The notes under the pieces: model-generated
Told to the model about the DNA's origin: nothing
What the model saw: only the letters and a program-made list of their open reading frames with translations
Database searches by the model: none
Shown: positions 30,732 through 43,300 of the stretch, one piece after another
How positions within the stretch are numbered: the stretch's first letter is position 1
Layout of the letters: each line of letters begins with the position of its first letter
NCBI GenBank assembly: GCA_025667525.1
Contig: JANFOE010000577.1
Span: forward strand, 1 to 64,000
Source: Glebionis coronaria
Taxonomy: Eukaryota > Streptophyta > Magnoliopsida > Asterales > Asteraceae
Direction of reading: 5' to 3'
Length of the DNA: 64,000 bases
Program-made: the position numbers and the translations under genes

Positions 30732-32370
30732 CTATATAATGTTCTGTAAATTTCAAATTTGCTTCACATCTTTTTATTTATACTATTATATTAAGAAGAT
30801 ATCTACAACCCTAAATCTAATCTTAATCTTGCTTGAATATAAATTAATCAAACTTAATTTCCAGAGAAAAATTATAACAAAAAGGTTAGATTTAAGCATT
30901 GTTGGTGTTTATTCGTCCCAACCAGGGTATGCTAATCCATCGTGTTATAAATTTCAGTCGTGTTATAAATTCCAAAACAAATGCTTGTTACCGGATATCA
31001 CAATCGTGTTATAAATTCCAAAGTAAACTAGTCGTCCCTAATGTATTGGTATCACGAATATCTATTTGGGATATACCAAATGCTTGTTAGTGATTCAAGC
31101 ACAAATCTCTAACCCTTTCGCGTATAGGTGTTTCTTATTTTCGTGTATCTCCCATGCATATGTTATATTATATTTATATGAAATGTTACTCAACCTAGTC
31201 AACAGTATTGAGGATGATGTTAGTGGTTGAGTGAAAAAGTGATTGTGGCACTGAGTTAGATGTGATGATGTTAGTCACACTACAAACATTTTACACGGAA
31301 AGCCACAAGATCATTGTAGAAGTTTTCATTAATTACGTGACATTCACTGGATGATAACCAAATTTTCAAGGATTTTGTTTTGGTAATGGAAAACTGGAAT
31401 TGGTCGATATAAAATGTCATCATAAACTAACTGAAAACAACAAGAGCACAAGATCATGAAGTGGTATTTTCTTGGCTAATTCTCATTTCAACAAATCACT
31501 TAATGTGCAGTTAATTACTTTAGAACAATGAATAAAAAGTCGTCTTTCTATTTAGTCAAATAAATGAACAGATGAACAAACACAACAACATGTATACGAG
31601 TTTAATAATGAATTGTTGATAAACATTATAAAAACCGCCAATTATGAATGAAATATATTAATTGTGTGTCATTAGATGCTAATGGTTTTGTATGTTTTGT
31701 AATGTTCCTGGCAACTCCTTTGTCATTTATGAAAATGTTGACGATGAAATTTCTTTTTTTATTTTATAAAGATAAAGACACTTAACTTAACCTGTAACTA
31801 AAATATTAAGAAAACCAAGTTGCTATGTAGACATGTTATTTTATCTATAAATTTATACTTTAGTTAATTACAGTAGAACATTGGCTAAATTTCTTCTTCC
31901 AATTTGCAAGTTTTACAATCAATTGTTATTAAACTCTATCTTTCATATAGTTCCTAACAGCTCATTTGTCATTTATGAAATGAGGAAGATAAAATTTCTC
32001 TTTTTATTATATACAGATAGTGACAAGTTATCATACCCATACAAATGAAATAGAATATCAAGTTCCTCCTTTGTTTTTTTTATCGAAAGTATGAAAAATT
32101 CAAACTCCATCATTTTCACACCTTCTTTTTTAGAAGTACGGTATAATATAATATAGACTTTGTTTATAATTAATCATAGACCATAAATTAAAAACAATTA
32201 AGTATCCATCACTTCATATAACACGATTTAAAATTCAAAATCGTCATTGCATATGTCATCCATAGATTTTCAGAAAAAACATATAATTCATAGAGTACAT
32301 CTGCAGATGCTTAATCTTAAACAACACACCAAATTCTCTATTTCATCTGATAATCCACACTCCTTACGCT
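30732..32370. other. Intergenic; short CGTGTTATAAATTCCA repeats only
   Basis: Between 30940 and 31025 the word CGTGTTATAAATT occurs three times. Otherwise the stretch is AT-rich DNA without recognisable genes or element ends. Confidence 0.4.
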
Positions 32371-32672
32371 GTGTTCCCGAGATTTATTTTTGAAAGAAGA
32401 GAAAATAAGTGAGAAGTAAACAAAATAAATTTGTGTTCCAAGAGTTTTTTTTATGAGAGAAGAGAAAAGAAGAGGAGAATAATTTTGCCTAAACTTCTCT
32501 TCAAAACTTTCTTCCCAAAAGTGAGATGATTTGGAGAGAAGTTATATTAGGAAGCTTTTAATAAATATAATTACTTAAATGACCTTATTTATAGCATAAC
32601 TTTTTATATAATTAAGGGCATAAATGTAAAATCATTATTCATAACTTCTTTTCTCTCCTAACTCGGGAACAC
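32371..32672. mobile_element. MITE-like element
   Basis: It begins GTGTTCCCGAG and ends CTCGGGAACAC. The inward sequences (GAAAGAAGAGAAAATAAG against the complement of CTTCTTTTCTCTCC) are also related. It is about 302 bp with no ORF. A clear target duplication was not found. A partial relative of its right end (ACTCAGGAACAGAATG) lies at about 32755-32770. Confidence 0.6.
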
Positions 32673-34172
32673 GATATAATACATTAAATTCTGTTCACCT
32701 TCTATTCTTTTCTGTCCATTTCTAACTATTCTCTTCTTTTCTTTTATTTCAAAAACTCAGGAACAGAATGTTAATTCAGTAAAAAAAAATCTTGTATTTT
32801 TTTCTCAAAGTATTTGAACCATAAAGATCTATCGCAACATGGAGCACTAGTCTCTTAGACTAACTAAGGATACATAATTAATTATAAAAAACGTGTAGAG
32901 ATGGAAAAATGGGGGGGGGGGGGGCATCAAGGGCGGCGGGTTAAAGGGGCACAGGTCAAACGGGCGCAGGTTAAAACGGACAAAAAACATATAAAAACGT
33001 AAAAATAAAAAAAACAATAATACTTGTTGAAAATTCGAGGAAAAAACATTAAATATAAAAGATCCACTGAGTGACCAATTTAGTGTTCTACATACGCTCC
33101 TTTGAGCTCATGTATTGTCTTACATGTGCCTATTGAGCCCATCAATAATAATGGGTGGGCAAAAAGTGTCCCCTACTTTAAAAACAAAAAATAATAATAA
33201 TTAACAAAATGGGCAAGATTTGCCACTTATAGAAACGTACATCCACCTTTCAACAATTCAAGTTATACTAGTTGTTATAGTTATACAGACTGGACTATAG
33301 TGCAAAGAACCCTATGCGTAGATGTATTGAAGTACACTTGAATATTCTACGTTGATTAAGTCCCTTATAACATACCGAGCAACTTCGCCTTTAAATAGAA
33401 AATATCTGAGCAGAAGCATATTCACTCCTGGATCTAGAATATCAACCTAAGACCATGGTACACTATAGAGGTGAAAAAATGATTCCTTCTCTTCTCACAT
33501 GACATGTACATGATACATTTTTCGATGAAACTAACAAAATTAATTGTAAAAACTAGTGATTTTATAGGTATATTAACCTAAGTATTGCGTTTATTTCTCA
33601 AGGTTAGTAACTCGAGTATCACGCTTTATAAATTTATCATAAGCAAACACAAAAGTTAATGGTTATGTTGATGAACTAATACAAAATTGGTAAACTAACT
33701 CCGTGCGTAGTTAACGTCGAATTAATTCGACTCTCACAGTTCATAATACTTTACATAACAAACCAAATTCCAAAGGATTTTTCTAGACTATTAAAACCAG
33801 ATGGTTCATTTGAAACCAATATCACAATTTAAAAGACTAGAACCACGATTTCCTCTTTCCAAGTGTAACTAGTTTAATTTTTGGTTCATGTGTCAACCTA
33901 AATCGAGACGGAAGTCACAACAAACTATTTTCTTCGTTCTAAATTTGCAAAAAACGAAAAAAAGTCATCTTGGGTTGTTTTAAAATTAGTGTTCTTTTTG
34001 AAATATAATAAGTTTATCGTAGTACACCTAATTATACTCAAAATATATATTTTATTCAGAACGTTAATTAGTTTCTTACGAGTGTCACTTTGCAAAAAAT
34101 AAAAAATAGTTTATGATTATGTTTTTTTAAAACGTATTTTTATAAAAATAATTAAATTTAAAATGAGAAAAG
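32673..34172. other. Intergenic; 14-base poly-G, no gene
   Basis: A run of 14 G at 32911-32924 is followed by GGCGGCGGGTTAAAGGGGC words, a relative of the GGGTTAA repeats elsewhere in the window. The remainder is AT-rich with no supported feature. Confidence 0.45.
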
Positions 34173-34335
34173 TACTCCCTCCGTCCCAATTTATTTGTCC
34201 ACTTTAGATTTTTCAAGTCTTTTCTCTTCAACTTTGACTATACATTAAATTTTTTGTGTTATGTAATATTTGTATTATAAAAGTTTTTACATAATTGGAA
34301 GGCTCATTTCAATAGAATGTAACAGTTCAACATTT
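34173..34335. mobile_element. Truncated Stowaway-like MITE
   Basis: TACTCCCTCCGTCCCAATTT followed by ATTTGTCCACTTT is the classic Stowaway (Tc1/mariner) terminal sequence of plants. The expected complementary right end is absent, so the element is cut, probably by the next repeat. It has no coding capacity. Confidence 0.65.
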
Positions 34336-34672
34336 GACAAGAGCAAGGATAGCTGATGGTTGTTGGTTGTTGGCTGGACTGGTAGCTTTTAGCGCCACCT
34401 TGTCGTTAGTGCATCACTCCCTGGCTGGTGCCAAAGGGTCTCGCGCCAACCCTATCATCCGGTGCCAAAGAGATTTTCACTCTTCTTAGTAATAAAGAGG
34501 TATTTGTGGGCCTATTATACCCCTCTGGTACCAATTTTTCTCGTGTCAACCACTTCTCCGTAAATGTGGTGCCAAAGGGTTTCTAATGCCAAAATCCCAA
34601 AATCTTATGTGACAGCTTTGGCACCACTTTCTAGTGCCAACCGCTCACAGCAATCTAAAGGTTCATGTTATT
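34336..34672. repeat. GGTGCCAAAG-rich repeat, possibly a hAT-type MITE
   Basis: The phrase GGTGCCAAAG and its variants recur about five times. The two ends are loosely inverted (GGATAGCTGATGGTTGTTGG against the complement of GCCAACCGCTCACAGCAATC). Whether this is one element or part of a larger one cannot be settled here. Confidence 0.35.
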
Positions 34673-34917
34673 ACCTATAGATGACATCCTTTTGATATTT
34701 TTCTCTTTTATTTACAGGGCTATTTGCTTATGGATGGCGTCCTTTAAATACTTTTCTCATTTATTTATAAAGGTTGTTTTAAAACCCTTTATCTATAGGG
34801 TTCATTTTGATACAACATCACAAGTTAAAGGACTGTAATGAGGATTCCTTGTCTATTACGGAGTACATAATAGTATATATTATGACATTTCGGTTCACTC
34901 ACCGTCGCTATTATTAA

Positions 34918-35337
34918 GTGGGTGTTTGTGATTACGTTTGCAACTAGATTATCTATTTATTTCATTTTCAAAATGAAGATAAGCTAAAATGAGTGTTTGG
35001 ATTATAAATGGAGAAAAGTAATTAATTGCGTTTAAAAGCTTCTAAAATAGAATTTTGAAAAAGTAAGTGGAGAGCTACTTATTCTATTTTTAAAATGAAG
35101 TTTTGAAAAAGTAAGCTTCTAAAATAGAGTCTATTTTATTTATTTTACTTATCAAATGATCAAATCATCAAATTTTTCAAGCACTTAAAAAACTGATTAT
35201 CAGATTATTGTGATTGCAAACAGGATAATCAAATCCAAACGCTATTTCCTAGAATGAAATTTTCAAAATGATGATTATCTGATTATTCATTTGCAAAATG
35301 GATCATGTGTTTTTGATAAGCAATTCCAAACACCCTC
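34918..35337. mobile_element. Tourist-like MITE
   Basis: It starts GTGGGTGTTTGTGATTACG and ends ATTCCAAACACCCTC. TAA lies on both sides (34915-34917 and 35338-35340). At 420 bp, its interior carries repeated AAAATGAAG and GATTATC words. It is the third element of this superfamily in the window and has no ORF. Confidence 0.72.
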
Positions 35338-35386
35338 TAAATCACTCTCTTTCTCTTATCATTTCTTTTCCACATTTGGTTACACA

Positions 35387-35642
35387 ATTTTTTTGAACGG
35401 TAAATTTCATTAAACTAGCAAGGAGCTAGAAAAATTACAATGAAATAAGATGAGGATTTTTTTAACCAATCTAGCCAAGAAAAAGAAAACTTTCTACTAG
35501 TATGATTAATACACCAATTAAACGTACAAAGAACTATATCGTTAAAAGTCTCCGAGCGTTTAGGAGGGATCTCGTCAAAAATAATAATACGATTACGAAG
35601 CTTCCAAATGAAGATGTTATTCACATTGATGATGTCACTGTT
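35387..35642 (-). mobile_element. LINE 3' end (ORF2 C-terminus), split by a TRIM
   Basis: On the minus strand the frame reads INVNNIFIWKLRNRI, FNDIVLCTFNWC and SFSWLDWLKK, and stops shortly after. This is the usual tail of plant LINE ORF2. The 3' end runs into ACCGTTCAAAAAAA, an A-rich LINE tail. If the TRIM at 35648-37330 is left out, the frame continues upstream into 37331-37400 (RVITNNSDI), so the LINE was there first. It is 5'-truncated, as is common. A second TTTTTTGAACGGTAA at about 38237 may be another, very short LINE end. Confidence 0.65.
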
Positions 35643-35647
35643 GTTTG

Positions 35648-37330
35648 TGTTGGATAATTCAAATGAACAAACAAGATCAAACAAACGAAGCGGAAGCTTT
35701 TATTCAAAACCCTAAATTACAATTTGAAAGCTACAAGAAAAATAATGACATTGACCTCTATTTATAGGGAACCAATGATCTAAAACTTACCAAATAAAAA
35801 TATACTAACAATAACAAATCTTGTAGGAAAAGCCAAACAAATTTACTAAACAAACCCTAAAGTTTAACTCACTTTCCAACAATCTCCACCGTAAGTTCAA
35901 CTCCATACGAAACTTCAAAATAAACGAATCTTTGTCTTCAAATTCAAATATTCGAATACCAAATTCCAAACGCCCCTTGAGAGTTTAAGTCACTTTTCGA
36001 ACAATCTCCACCGTGACTTCAACTCTATTCGAAACATCAAACCAAACGAACATTCCGCTTTAATTCGGAATTCCAAACGAGCGAATGAATAAACGATCGA
36101 ATCAAACAAACAAACAAACAAACAAACAAGCAAACAAACAAACAAACAAACAAACAAACAAACGATCGAATCTGAAAACGATCTCAAAAAAACAAACAAA
36201 TGATCGAACCTGAAAACGATCTCAAACAAACAAACAAACAAACGATCGAATCTGAAAACGATCTCAAACAAACAAACAAATAATCGAACCTAAAAACGAT
36301 CTCAAACAAACAAACAAATGATCGAACTTGAAAACGATTCAAACAAACAAACAAATGATCGAACCTGAAAACGATCCAAACAAACAAACAAATGATCGAA
36401 CATGAAAACGATCAACTAACTAACGACGAAACCTGAAAACGGTCAACCAAACAAATGATCGAACTAAAAACGATCAACCAAATTACAAATCGCCCCAAAC
36501 AATCTTCACCAAAGACTAACACTTCCGAGCAACCAACTTTAAAAACCCGACGAACGAAGATCCCAAATTTTCAAACGATCTAACAATTAATTACGCCAAC
36601 CGTAACCAACAAATCCAAAACTACAAAGTCTTCAAACAAAAATCATAATACCAAACTTGTCCCTAAATACCCAATCGGTTTTTTTACTAACCAACAAATC
36701 CAAGAGTTCACTAAAAACAAATTCATCATAGCCACCGACCCACTACAAAGAATCCTCCAATCAAATTTAATCCATTAACGAATCAACAAAAAAAAAAAAC
36801 AAATTAACCAATATCAGCTAATTCTTAAATCTGATTTATGCTCCACCGAAAACAACCAAAAAAAAAACGATTCTTTTAAATCGCAAATCGATCGAACCCA
36901 AAACCGATCGAAAACTCGAACAATTTTTTTTTCTTTTTCTTCTTCATGATTACGGATCAACCTCTGATACCACTTGTTGGATAATTCAAACGAACAAACA
37001 AGATCAAACAAACGAAGCGGAAGCTTTTATTCAAAACCCTAAATTACAATTTGAAAGATACAAGAAAACTAATGACATTGGCCTCTATTTATAGGGAACC
37101 AATGACCTAAAACTTACCAAACAAAAATATACTAACAATAACAAATCTTGTTGGACAAGCCAAACGAATTTACTAAACAAACCCTAGAGTTTAACTCACT
37201 TTCCAACAATCTTCACCGTAAGTTCAACTTCATACGAAACTTCAAAATAAACGAATCTTTGTCTTCAAATTCAAATATCTGAATACCAAATTCCAAACGC
37301 CCCTTGAGAGTTTAAGTCACTTTTCAAACA
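35648..37330 (-). mobile_element. TRIM-type non-autonomous LTR retrotransposon
   Basis: Two 356-bp direct repeats, 35648-36003 and 36975-37330, have TG...CA ends (TGTT... and ...CCAACA on the minus strand). The target duplication GTTTG is perfect (35643-35647 and 37331-37335). On the minus strand the primer-binding site TGGTATCAGAGG (36961-36972) lies two bases inside the 5' LTR, matching initiator tRNA-Met as in copia elements. A short purine tract (GGTGGAGAT, 36004-36012) precedes the 3' LTR. The 971-bp interior has no coding capacity. The element inserted into a LINE fragment. Confidence 0.9.
36090..36475. repeat. CAAA microsatellite and 30-40-bp tandem repeats inside the TRIM
   Basis: An (AAAC)n run near 36100-36165 is followed by about nine units built from a CAAACAAACAAA stretch, ATGATCGAACCTG and AAAACGATC. 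Unit length varies between about 28 and 50 bp. Long minus-strand frames rich in F, V, C and L come from this repeat and are not genes. Confidence 0.8.
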
Positions 37331-37399
37331 GTTTGTAATAACTCGATAAACCTCAACGAATACCGATGGTTTCCTTGCTATCTTGTACTGTACCTAATT

Positions 37400-39314
37400 A
37401 AGCTTAACTATTCAAAGGGATTGATTTGGAACCTAAATTTTTTAAATGGGTCAAAAAAGGCACCCTCTTTGTTTTTACTATTCTTTTCGTTTTAAAATAA
37501 ATGTTCACCTTTATTCTTAAATTGCTTTTAATTTCATGGATCACCATGAACGTTTGATTCTATAGCTCTTTCAAATGGCCTTATTGGTCTAAAACAATTT
37601 CGGTTTATCTATTAGTAATAGTTTCATCCTTTTCGGCTAGACTCGGTGTCTTACACAGAAAAGTAGTAGTAAAAAAAGTTAACATGTGGCACTCGTTATT
37701 AAAGAAACTATGTTCAAACAAATCAAAGACATGAAAAAAGTTCAAAAAAGAAAGTGGCTATATTTTCAATTGATAAAAAAAATGAATGACTCTTTCATGC
37801 ATCTTGACAATTTAGCACAAATTAACGTGAAAAGTTTAGAATTAGCACTTTCGCCCATCGTGATTTCTTGATGGAGAACGAAAACGTGAGCTTAGCTATT
37901 AAAATTCATTTGAGTGAAAAGGTTCATTTTGAACTAACATCACAAGTTAATGGACTGGAATAAGTACTTCAGTTCACACCTAACCGACTTGGCTAATTGG
38001 ACTACTTCACTTATAACAATCAATAAACTCTGGTCCAGTCCAATATCATTGTTGACATCAAATCGAAGTCTTCTATATTTTTTTAATATAATGTTTTTAA
38101 ATCTTTTATTATAATGTTTTAATTTTAAATAAAAATAATATAATAACTTTGATCAAAGTTTTTGATATTTTTTAATAATAAATAATTAAATTAAAATATT
38201 TTAAAAAAGAAAGTAAATAATAAAAGAATGAATGATTTTTTGAACGGTAATTTTTTATAATTCATATAAAATATCTTACAAATTTTATCTCACATTCTTT
38301 CATCAAGACCTCAACACATAACTTTTAAATTAAATGACCACTCACATACCGCTGTAATAAGAGACCTTTGGTAAAAAGTAAAGATGATTAGTAGAGTATA
38401 TAAAAGTTGCAACTAATTTGTCCATAAAAAAAGGAAGTAAAATGGTGTTTTATGTTGAATTATAGACAATACCGTAATATGTTATGTATACATACCAACA
38501 GTATACCCAAAAACTTTATTGGATTTAAACCAACAAGTCGGGTTTTGACCAACTATTATCTAATACTTTCTTTGTAGTTTGAGCGACAAAAATGGAAAAG
38601 TTCGAATTAAATAATAAAGTAAACGAGAATAAAAATTAACATAATAAAAATAACAACATCAATCGACTCGTATCATGTAAGACATTAAAACCCCTAAAGT
38701 ATTATATTTACTTATCAAGTATTTATAAAATATTTATAGAGCATCATATTAAAAAAAAATTAACAGACCGAGACCGACAAACTAAGTTTGAACCAACTAT
38801 CATCTAATATATATTTAGGAGCATTAAACAACCAGAACCCTTTTACCAAAAGCTCCAAAATGATGAGGTAGGCTGTAGGAGGACTGCTTAATTATTTGAT
38901 GAGCTTGGAGAACTTCTACAAAATGGGGGTCTTCGCGAATATGCCACTTTATCGTTTTTGGCTAAAATCGACGTCTTGCACAAAAAGCTAGCAAAACACT
39001 TGGTCAAAATGCTATACAAATACAAACTTAACAAGTGAAAACTCGCATTGTTAAAACTCGGCATATCGAATGAGCATGCTAAAAGTGGAAAAGCTAGCTT
39101 TTCACTTTTTGTCCATCGTGAATATATCATGGTGAACTCTTTGTTCGCTATTTCTTCATTTGATCCTAGTTACAAAAACAACTCAAGACTCATCGTTAAG
39201 TGTATATTTGACACAAAATCGTTTAAATGTCGAAAGTCATCGTTAAATAACCACTCAAGGATAACATAACTCGAATATGACTTGTGGCTTAATTTACGAA
39301 TATGAAAAACACAA
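37400..39314. other. Intergenic; no gene seen
   Basis: The DNA is AT-rich with scattered short open frames of no family resemblance. A possible LINE tail (TTTTTTGAACGGTAA) lies near 38237. No inverted or direct terminal repeats were recognised. Confidence 0.4.
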
Positions 39315-39319
39315 ATAAA

Positions 39320-40334
39320 TGTTGGGATATGCGATCGTTTAGCCATCGGAAATACGTGAGCCTATCGGGGGCACACACTCAATACGGAGAACACACTTTT
39401 ATCTACGTTTTATTATTTATAATTAAACGTTTAATAAAAACTTCACTTATTATTTAATTAACGGTGGTTAAGTTAATTAACGGGATTTAATTAATTTATC
39501 GTGAGTGCGTTATTTAAATTTTGGAAGGAAATCGAATTCTAGAAACCCTAAGGCCAATCGGCCGAATATATTGTATATAGGGGGTTCTAGAAGATTTTTT
39601 GGTTGTTGGTTTTTGGCAAGTGAATATTCAAGAATATTTGATTAAGGTAATCATTTCCTTAATTGGTTTCTTGGGTTGGGCCTTAAAGATTTTGAGGAGG
39701 TGGAGAATGTGTATAAATACACAAACACCTAGCTCATAGTTTTTGTCTCTCCCTTCCCTCTTGTTGTTGCGTCTGATCGACCCAAACAATACACCAAAAC
39801 CATACGATTTTCCTATTAACCCTAAAATCACATAAAGGTTAAACCTTTATAAGATCAATCCTTTTTTGGTGGTTTTCTTATAAAGTCTTAAGCTTTATAA
39901 CTAAACCCTAGATCTCTAAATCTAGGTTTTAGTTCTCCCTTGGTGGTTCGACATACATAAACCCTAATTAGGGTTTATGTGATTTATTGGGTTAATCAAT
40001 CTTGTAACGTTCTATAAACCGATCCTTACGTAATCCCAATTAGGGTTTTGGATCTAGGGTTTCTAGTTACAAGATGTAAACACTTGTTTGAGAAGTGAAG
40101 TTACTACTAGCATCGTAGTGATGTTCGTTTGACGTGTCGTGTGAGCAAACGATGGAGACGGTAATTTAACCGTGAAATTCAAGATCAAGATCAAGACGTA
40201 TTAATTGATTTATTCAATTAATTAAAGGTTGGTTTTAAATTGTTTTTATTATGTGCTTAATCATGTATGTTATACTAGATCCATTCCGCTGCGTACTCGT
40301 AGTTAATGGTTAACTAGTATTCAAAATTCCAGCA
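39320..40334 (+). repeat. 5' LTR of the LARD-like element
   Basis: It is 1,015 bp long. A TATA box (GTATAAATAC, about 39711-39720) is followed by a leader rich in AAACCCTA/TAGGGTTT motifs (about 39900-40070). It differs from the 3' LTR at scattered positions, mostly G/A or C/T, plus a few small indels (for example GTTGTTTGAG against GTTTGAG near 40085). Its last bases are CCAGCA, against CCAACA in the other copy. Confidence 0.88.
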
Positions 40335-43300
40335 GTGGCATCACGAGTCAATTCGTATGGCATTCATGGGTTACACATAGAATAAAACACGCTTGTTTCG
40401 CTTTAAAATCTCTTTTATTTATGTTTTTATGACAATTACATGCATACTTGTCATAAAGTTTTAATCTTGATCTAGAAAATGGTTAAAATTAGGTAGGTTA
40501 AATTGAACCGGTTAATAATTACGATTGTTTTATTATCCGTCAAAGACTTTTGCATCTCACTTTTGTGATACTTTGCACGTCATCAAGTACCTTGCTCGAA
40601 AACTTGATGAGGGTCTTTGGTCCTCAATTTGGGGAAGACTCATTCGAGACTTGGATCTTATATGATTTATTGCTTTCATATAGAGTCTGTCTTATGCTTC
40701 TACCCCCTTCTAGTCTGTTTTTATGTGCTTATTTGTTTTCCATTGTGAATTGCAAAACGTAATAATTCAAGATTCTAGTAATCATAAAAACGGATCTCTA
40801 CTTATATCGAAACTAGCTTTAAAAGTATGTCATATTAATACAACATATTTTCCTTGCGAATCGGCTATGTGTTATTTGTTAAAACTTGTTTTTTGAACAA
40901 ATATTAATATGGACATAAGATCTATGAAACTTGTTTTTTATTATAATCGAATTGTTTTGCGAAATCATATTGTCACTCGAGTTGGGCTTACATACCGTAA
41001 TGATGGCTTATAAACTATCTTCTCAACGACGTGATTTGCAAAATTAATTAGTTTATAATACTTAAAAACAACTTTTTTTGTGCTTTACTAATGGTGGACT
41101 TGCTATTGCACTACGTGCTCTAGTCAAGCTATCTAGGGTTTGAACGATCTTTAATCTTTTCCCGTGTCATGTACATGTTTCGGCATCTATATGATAATTA
41201 TCCCAAGCACTTGCGCCCTCGGGCGCATGAAGAGTAGGATATAGGGTTTGATCCTTCTTTAATATTTTCCCGCGGTAAACACGCCTTAATCAAAGTTAAC
41301 AAAACGTTTTCTTAACTTGTGCTAAAAGATGATTGCATGCATCTTTTACACATTTTTGACATTTGTTTTCTAAAACTTATGTGATACCTATTTGAATTTT
41401 AAGTCTATGCCACCCAATTTAATAGCACTTGTAGTCTTTTTTCGTCATCTGGTCAGACCTAGGGCGAATCATGCACCAAAGGCGATTTTTGTCACTGGTC
41501 AGACCTTTGCCAATTATTGTATGCTTTAAAATTGGTACGACTTAAGTCGAGTTCCCAGTCAGATTCGGAACCCGAGGCATAAGATGAGATGAAACATACT
41601 CATGACTTTATTACGTGTAGAACAAGTTTGTTTGAGATGTTCAATGGTACTCGAAAGAGATGAGATAACGTCCCATCCAAACACTCTACAACAATAAACT
41701 TCATGAATCGTCTCATAATTCTAAGAGTTGCACTTGTAATGCAATTAACGCTCGACGCTTACCTCTTGCCCTACTTACTATTAGACGGTCGGACCTCTAA
41801 TATTGAGTGGGAGTGCCAGTAGGATCTTAGTCTTATTAGTAATTAATTGGGTAGTTAATTCTATTAAGAATTTAATTATCGAAAATACTAAATTTAACTT
41901 TCTAAAGTTCCGATTAATTGTGTTATTGCAACATAATTCGTAAACTAAAGTTGTTTTCTTATAGAAAACAAACATAGTCTCTTTTCCTGCTAAGAAAAGC
42001 GAGACTTACTCCTATCTCTTCTCATTAGTTGACAAGAATAAGATAGGACCATAATCGAATCGTTATCGATTGCATTTATACTCACTTTTAATATTTCATT
42101 ATCCTAACCCGGTTCTGAAAACATTGAAAGATAACATATTTTGTGTACCTAATGTCTATAGCTACCAAAATAAATGACATCTTGCACTTGTCATGATGTA
42201 TGAGTTTAAACCGCAAAGAGTAAAGAATTTACTAGCACTTCGCTAGGTATCTTTCTTGGACTCTTGATTATTCCTTAAAGTGCTAAATACCCTTGTGGCT
42301 ATGTAGACGATAAAGGAGGAATTGCATGCTAAATAGTCAAGTTAATTGAAAGCATGAACGACTAGTCCCTCATCTACACAAGTAGAATTTCATATACTTT
42401 GTTCAAATACCTAAGTAAATGTATACTTGTAGGCATTTTTCAAAGATAAGGAAGTCAATAAATTGCTATTCACTTTTTACTGGTGATGTAACATCTCTTA
42501 TGTTGACAAATCCAGTGGGAGCGTTACAGTTTATTACTGAAATAATATCCATGTAATATTGTCAATTTCAGTGGGAGTTACAAGATTTATTTTCTTGTTT
42601 AAGTCACCCGTGTTATTTCAAACTTGCTTTGAAATAATTTATCACTTTCAAATATGAACAACCACTGCTTCAAGGAAATTGCATTTTATTTTATAAGATA
42701 ACACGCTGCCTTTCTGATGACGCTTTCTGACACGTTATCTATAGAATAATAATCCATAATTCTTTGTCTAAAGTTATGGTTCTAAATCTACTTATAATAT
42801 CAATGACATTATCATATTGTTTACACAATCAACCACATGTTGTATTGCTTATCTACATGATATGATGTTGTGCCTTACACAAGTGGGAGAAATTGCAAAG
42901 TGTGTGCAAGGAACAACATATTATTAGTTTCATTTGCCCAAAAGGTAAGAAAGCTAATAATTCTACTAGGACTTGAACATACAAGATGTTTGTTGTCCTA
43001 CTACATTCAATGTCATGATATAGTGGAAAGCTACTTCGATAATTTACTACATGTTATAGTAAATACAATTATGGTTAAGATATAAAGAATCATAATTATG
43101 AAGTATAAAATTAACTTGAAATTACTATTGAACTCAAGAGTTTGCGTTCATGATTACTTTAGTTAGTATAATTATGTTTTTCCTTGATAACACATAATTA
43201 TAAAGTCCTTGAATTACTCACCGACTTATAACATAAAGTATGTAGTAAAATAGTTATGTCTTCTTGTTAACACATAAACATAAGATCTTTGAATTATTCA

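Noticed and set aside
35990..36387. Minus-strand ORFs rich in FVCLF as membrane proteins
   Set aside because: The composition comes entirely from the CAAACAAA and GATCGAA repeats.
36090..36475. Regular 30-40-bp repeats resembling a CRISPR array
   Set aside because: Units vary in length, there are no unique spacers, no cas genes, and the block lies wholly inside a plant TRIM retrotransposon.
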